Part shown: one piece after another, positions 60,233 to 64,000 of the stretch
How positions within the stretch are numbered: position 1 is the first letter of the stretch
Layout of the letters: every line of letters starts with the position of its first letter
The notes under the pieces: model-generated
Seen by the model: the letters and a program-made list of their open reading frames with translations, nothing else
What the model was told of the DNA's origin: nothing
The model's database searches: none
Assembly (NCBI GenBank): GCA_020723325.1
Contig: DYJD01000004.1
Span: 62,001 to 126,000 of the forward strand
Source: Desulfosudis oleivorans
GTDB lineage: Bacteria; Desulfobacterota; Desulfobacteria; Desulfobacterales; SURF-7
Length of the DNA: 64,000 nt
Direction: 5' to 3'
Made by a program: the position numbers and the translations under genes

Positions 60233-62188
60233 ATGGATAAAGAGCTTCAAGAATATAGAGATCTACTCCATCCCCCCGACCACTTCGCGGAGGGCTTTGA
60301 CTGGAAAACGGTCTTAGGCGCGGTGTTCATCGGCTTTTTGATGATGCCCGGCAGCATGTATCTGCAACTGGTGATCGGCACCGGTATCGGTCCGGCCGCG
60401 CGCTGGGTCACCATTATTCTGTTTGCCGAGGTGGCCAAGCGCGCTTACACGGAAATCAAGCGCCAGGAAATTTTCCTCTTGTATTACATGGCCGGGGCCG
60501 CCATGGCTTCACCGTTCCAGGGCCTGCTCTGGAACCAGTATCTGGTGCAATCCGACGCGGCCCGCATGCTCGGCCTTACGGAATACATCCCGGCCTGGGT
60601 GGCGCCGCCGCCCGAAACCGCTTCCCTGCTTGCCAGAACTTTTTTTCACCGGGATTGGCTCATACCCATTCTGCTGTTGATCGGTTCCCAATTGATCCAG
60701 CGGGTGGACCATTTCGGGCTCGGTTACGCCTTGTACCGTTTGACCTCGGATGTTGAAAAGCTGCCCTTTCCCATGGCGCCGGTGGGGGCCTTGGGCACCA
60801 TGGCCCTGGCCGAATCCACCGAGGAAAAGCAAGTGAGCTGGAAATGGCGGGTCTTTTCCATCGGCGGGATGATCGGCTTGATATTCGGCGGGTTTTACAT
60901 ACTACTGCCCACGGTTTCAGGCCTGGTGCTGACCGAACCCATCCGCCTGTTCCCCATTCCCTGGGTGGAGCTCACCGGCCATACCGAAGGAATTCTTCCG
61001 GCCGTGGCCTTCGGCATTCAACTGGACCTGGGGTTGCTTTTCATCGGCATGGTGCTGCCCTTCTGGGCCGTGATGGGCGGCCTGATCGGCCTCATCATCA
61101 CCATGGGACTCAATCCCCTGCTCCACCACCATGGTATTTTACGGCGCTGGCATGAAGGCATGGGCACTGTGGATACTATCTTTGCCAACAATTTTGATTT
61201 TTACATGAGCTTCGGCATCGGTCTGGGTCTGGCCATTGCCGCCATCGGCCTCTTTCATGTGGCCCGCTCCTTCCGGCAGGATTACGGCAACGGAAAAATC
61301 TCCCTGAAAGATCTTTTTCAACCGCGGCCCGGCCGGGGGGATTTCAACATTTGGATTTCCGTCGGCATCTATCTGTTTTCCACCTGCGCCTATGTGGGAC
61401 TCTGCTGTTTGCTGGTGCCCAATTTCCCCTGGCTTTTTTTCATGGCCTACGGTTTTATCTACACGCCGGTGCTTTCCTATATAACCGCCCGCATGGAAGG
61501 AATTGCCGGGCAATTTGTCAGCCTGCCCATGGTGCGGGAAATCAGTTTCATTGCCGGCGCCAAGTATTTCGGATACCAGGGCATTGAAATCTGGTATGCC
61601 CCCATTCCCATCCACAATTACGGAGAAGCCACGGTGCATTTCCGCCAGATCGAACTGACCGGCACCAGTATCCGCGGCATCATCAAGGCTGAACTGGTGG
61701 TTTTTCCGGTGGTCATCATCGCCGGTCTGCTCTTTTCCCAATTCATCTTCCGCCTGGCGCCGATCCCCTCGGCACTCTACCCCTATGCCCAGGAGATGTG
61801 GCATCTCCAGGCCCTCAATACTTTGCTCATGCAAACATCCACTTTGGAAGGCAGCTCGCTTTTTATGCAGGCCCTGACCGGTGTCCATGTCCTGGCCGGC
61901 TTGATTTTCGGCTTGCTGGCCTACCTGCTGCTGAGTCTGATGGGCCTGCCCATTCTATTAATTTACGGCGTGGTCCGCGGCCTGGGCCAGACTACCCCCC
62001 ACGGCCTGCTTTTGGAAGTCCTAGGCGCCCTCCTGGGGCGCTTCTTTTTCATGAAACGCTATGGGGCCATGTGGCGGCAATACGCGCCGGTGCTGCTGGC
62101 CGGATTCTCCTGCGGCATGGGACTCACCGGCATGTTCGCCATGGGATTCGCCTTGATCTTAAAATCCTTGACGCGCCTGACCTATTAA
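60233..62188 (+). CDS. large multi-pass membrane protein (OPT-like)
   Basis: 651 residues with about 12-14 hydrophobic segments. The N-terminus DWKTVLGAVFIGFLMMPGSM and the loop IRLFPIPWVELTGHTEGIL resemble oligopeptide-transporter-superfamily proteins, and its gene order with the DUF6785-like protein supports a shared complex. The conserved-looking YITARMEGIAGQFVSLPMVR could be a pore element. The substrate is unknown. It follows repeat D2 and is 21 nt before the next gene, so those two are in one operon. Confidence 0.65.
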   Translation: MDKELQEYRDLLHPPDHFAEGFDWKTVLGAVFIGFLMMPGSMYLQLVIGTGIGPAARWVTIILFAEVAKRAYTEIKRQEIFLLYYMAGAAMASPFQGLLWNQYLVQSDAARMLGLTEYIPAWVAPPPETASLLARTFFHRDWLIPILLLIGSQLIQRVDHFGLGYALYRLTSDVEKLPFPMAPVGALGTMALAESTEEKQVSWKWRVFSIGGMIGLIFGGFYILLPTVSGLVLTEPIRLFPIPWVELTGHTEGILPAVAFGIQLDLGLLFIGMVLPFWAVMGGLIGLIITMGLNPLLHHHGILRRWHEGMGTVDTIFANNFDFYMSFGIGLGLAIAAIGLFHVARSFRQDYGNGKISLKDLFQPRPGRGDFNIWISVGIYLFSTCAYVGLCCLLVPNFPWLFFMAYGFIYTPVLSYITARMEGIAGQFVSLPMVREISFIAGAKYFGYQGIEIWYAPIPIHNYGEATVHFRQIELTGTSIRGIIKAELVVFPVVIIAGLLFSQFIFRLAPIPSALYPYAQEMWHLQALNTLLMQTSTLEGSSLFMQALTGVHVLAGLIFGLLAYLLLSLMGLPILLIYGVVRGLGQTTPHGLLLEVLGALLGRFFFMKRYGAMWRQYAPVLLAGFSCGMGLTGMFAMGFALILKSLTRLTY

Positions 62189-62209
62189 CAGTAAAGTAGA
62201 GACGGAAAA

Positions 62210-62833
62210 ATGAAAATAAAAACATTTGCGGTCCTGCCTTTCCTTATCCTGATTTCCGCCGGCATGAGCCGGGGACAAGACAGCCCCAGCCGATTGGGCG
62301 GATTTATTCTGGGAACCGATATCAGCCAATATCAAAATCGGATCCAGGCAACCACGGTTCTGCCCATTCGCCACCAGGAATATCTTCAGGAAGTGGAAAT
62401 CAAACCGGATCGATATTTTAAAAGCGGGTTGATCACTTACGGCAACTGCGACAAACCCGGTAAAATTATCCGGATTCGATTGAAATATGAAGATTCCGGC
62501 CGGGAGATGTATGAACAATTACTGAGCCGCTTTAAAACCCGCTTCGGTGAACCAGTGGAATGGCGGGGCGACCCTTTTCAGGCTGTGCTGGCCTGGAAAT
62601 GGTCTTTTAAAGACAAAGAAAGCAACAATGTCACGCTGATTCTGCAACACAACAGCAAGGACCGCGAACAAAAACTAGGTAATTCGGTGAAGCTGACCCT
62701 CAACAGCCAAATCGAAAAGGAACGGGCCTGTTATGAAAGCCGCCATCCTCAACCCCCGGTTCCCAAAAACGAAAAAAAAGAAGCTCCTGTCCGGCCTGAT
62801 GCGGTGGACTGGCAGACCCTTGTCCCATATTGA
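62210..62833 (+). CDS. exported hypothetical protein
   Basis: 207 residues with a signal peptide (residues 1 to about 22, ending SRGQDS). The body alternates strands and helices (LGGFILGTDISQYQNRIQ; YEQLLSRFKTRFGEPVEW), a pattern similar to periplasmic proteins that track residues for a transporter. It closely follows the OPT-like gene. No family is recognised. Confidence 0.65.
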   Translation: MKIKTFAVLPFLILISAGMSRGQDSPSRLGGFILGTDISQYQNRIQATTVLPIRHQEYLQEVEIKPDRYFKSGLITYGNCDKPGKIIRIRLKYEDSGREMYEQLLSRFKTRFGEPVEWRGDPFQAVLAWKWSFKDKESNNVTLILQHNSKDREQKLGNSVKLTLNSQIEKERACYESRHPQPPVPKNEKKEAPVRPDAVDWQTLVPY

Positions 62834-62913
62834 TCGAGCAGGACTCTGAGGACCTCGCGTCATCCCATGAATGAACCGCTTCAAACCGTATGGATTGAAA
62901 GACAATATAAATC

Positions 62914-63822
62914 ATGAACTATTCCATACCCAATGATTGGAAAGAAATCGCCTGGAACAACATCCGTTTTCATGCACCGGCCGATTGGGAGATTGCCAGC
63001 ATCGGCCAGCGCCATTTGGTACTGGCAGACGGGGAAGGCCCGGTACTGGAAATAAAATGGGGGCCGGTCAAGGACTCTTTTTCACACCAGCACCAATTGG
63101 AACGTCTTGCAGTGGAAAATCGCCGCAACAAAAACATCAGCTTCAACGCTTGCCCGGTGCCGGCAGCCTGGGAAAGCGCCCTGGACCGTTATAAACTGGC
63201 CGGGTTTTCCTGGCGGGACAACTCAATCACAGGCATCGGCGTGATTTTATTTTGTCCCCATTGCCGTCAGGCGGTCCTGATTCAATTTGTCACCAGGCAG
63301 AAAAACGTCACCCTGGGAACCACCAATTCCGTTTCCCAAAGGGTGATGGCTTCTTTCCGCGAACACACTGAAGGTCCTAAGCGCCTCTGGGCCGTGTACG
63401 ACATGCGGGCCGTCCTGCCCGCCGCCTCTCAGCTCCTGCGCTATCGTTTTGAAGCCGGCGTTTTTGAATTGCATTTCCGGTTCGAGGAAAAAATGCTTTC
63501 ATTATACCGCTGGGGCTTGCCGGCGGAGCGCCTGCATGAACTGGGGCCGGCCGGTTTTGCCGAAAAAGCCTTTGGTTTTACCAAACCCTCTCCCCGGCTC
63601 CTGCCTGGTGCCGGAAATGGCATCCTGAACTGGGAATATTCCGCCCCGTCCTGGTGGTCGCGCGTGCAATGCCGCTTGCAAGCCCAAGCTCCTTTTCAAT
63701 ATTATCGTCTCTGCCATTTGCAGGATCAGAACCGCCTTTTGGGTGTGCGTCTGACCGGGAAAAAGCCCCTTGCTTGGAATGAGTTTGAGAGCCTCGCGCA
63801 GTCTTATGAGGTTATTTCATAA
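62914..63822 (+). CDS. hypothetical protein of the transporter operon
   Basis: 302 residues, no signal peptide or membrane span, rich in Trp. Two similar-looking halves: APADWEIASIGQRHLVLADG near the N-terminus and FEAGVFELHFRFEEKMLSLY later. CPHCRQAVLIQF is a CxxC pair that could bind a metal or form a disulfide. It overlaps the PqqD-like gene by 17 nt, so the two are coupled. No family is recognised. Confidence 0.65.
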   Translation: MNYSIPNDWKEIAWNNIRFHAPADWEIASIGQRHLVLADGEGPVLEIKWGPVKDSFSHQHQLERLAVENRRNKNISFNACPVPAAWESALDRYKLAGFSWRDNSITGIGVILFCPHCRQAVLIQFVTRQKNVTLGTTNSVSQRVMASFREHTEGPKRLWAVYDMRAVLPAASQLLRYRFEAGVFELHFRFEEKMLSLYRWGLPAERLHELGPAGFAEKAFGFTKPSPRLLPGAGNGILNWEYSAPSWWSRVQCRLQAQAPFQYYRLCHLQDQNRLLGVRLTGKKPLAWNEFESLAQSYEVIS

Positions 63823-64000
63823 AAAGCCGCCGGCGGCGCCCTTTGACCGCCGCCAGGCCCTGGCCTGTCGTCCAATTAAAAATTCAGAAGTGGCCTGTTC
63901 TCGCCTGGATTCCGGCGGGGTAATGCTGACCTACCCCATCCGGCTCCGGCCCTGGCTTGTCGCCCTTAACCGTTGGCTGGGCCCCGCGGCCCGGCAAGGC
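63806..64000 (+). CDS. PqqD-like protein, partial at the window edge
   Basis: An open frame from the ATG at 63806 to the end (65 codons seen). After a basic N-terminus, RPIKNSEVACSRLDSGGVML and TYPIRLRPWLVALNRWLGP match the PqqD family pattern (basic RP-N motif, two short strands, hydrophobic helix). PqqD domains are peptide-binding RiPP-recognition-element folds. It overlaps the upstream hypothetical gene. The stop is outside the window. Confidence 0.65.
   Translation, partial: MRLFHKKPPAAPFDRRQALACRPIKNSEVACSRLDSGGVMLTYPIRLRPWLVALNRWLGPAARQG

Overview
The window looks like chromosomal DNA of a Gram-negative anaerobe, most likely a Desulfobacterota-type bacterium (inference). Supporting points are outer-membrane proteins and efflux tripartites, several radical SAM enzymes, a ferredoxin-type protein, a gatB gene, and spacers packed with several families of short inverted repeats. 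I saw no rRNA, tRNA, CRISPR array, phage or transposase gene. The window cuts a PqqD-like gene at its right edge and ends just after a stop codon at its left edge.

1-17 kb: a probable biosynthetic region. A tightly overlapped minus-strand operon (5915 to 11) encodes two AMP-forming ligases, an acyl carrier protein, a condensation-like acyltransferase and a B12-type radical SAM enzyme. Divergent from it is a SPASM-type radical SAM gene. It converges on a second minus-strand operon (10832 to 7356) encoding a GT25-like glycosyltransferase, an MMPL-like membrane protein fused to a methyltransferase, and a polysaccharide deacetylase. No ketosynthase is present, so the pathway would activate and join preformed acids. 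Further right are a small membrane protein, an ArnT/PMT-like glycosyltransferase, a ferredoxin-domain protein, a TetR regulator with a double operator, and another B12-type radical SAM gene.

17-37.4 kb: a metal-efflux island. It has a DtxR-type regulator and two complete heavy-metal RND systems (outer-membrane factor, adaptor, pump). A block of about 2.4 kb (start of dtxR, a small exported Cys protein, outer-membrane factor) occurs twice. The second copy of the regulator is cut short, and each copy is followed by a different adaptor and pump. Between the pumps lie a Cys-rich lipoprotein, a TPR-barrel protein, an ECF sigma/anti-sigma pair and a Met/His-rich periplasmic protein. A PII-like gene closes the second pump operon.

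37.4-50.2 kb: an outer-membrane porin-like protein, an FG-GAP-like exported protein, gatB, then a surface-glycan set: GSCFA protein, hexapeptide acyltransferase, three glycosyltransferases, histidine phosphatase and deacetylase.

50.2-64 kb: an unusual transport locus. It has a small FtsX-type permease, a MacB/LolD-like ATPase and a permease of about 1,600 residues whose ectodomain resembles an M28 peptidase with lost metal ligands. After an Xre-type gene and a small hypothetical gene come two large multi-pass proteins (DUF6785-like and OPT-like), two hypothetical proteins and a PqqD-like protein. The most promising candidates for something undescribed are this locus and the ligase/ACP/condensation/radical SAM operon with its porter-less MMPL-methyltransferase fusion.
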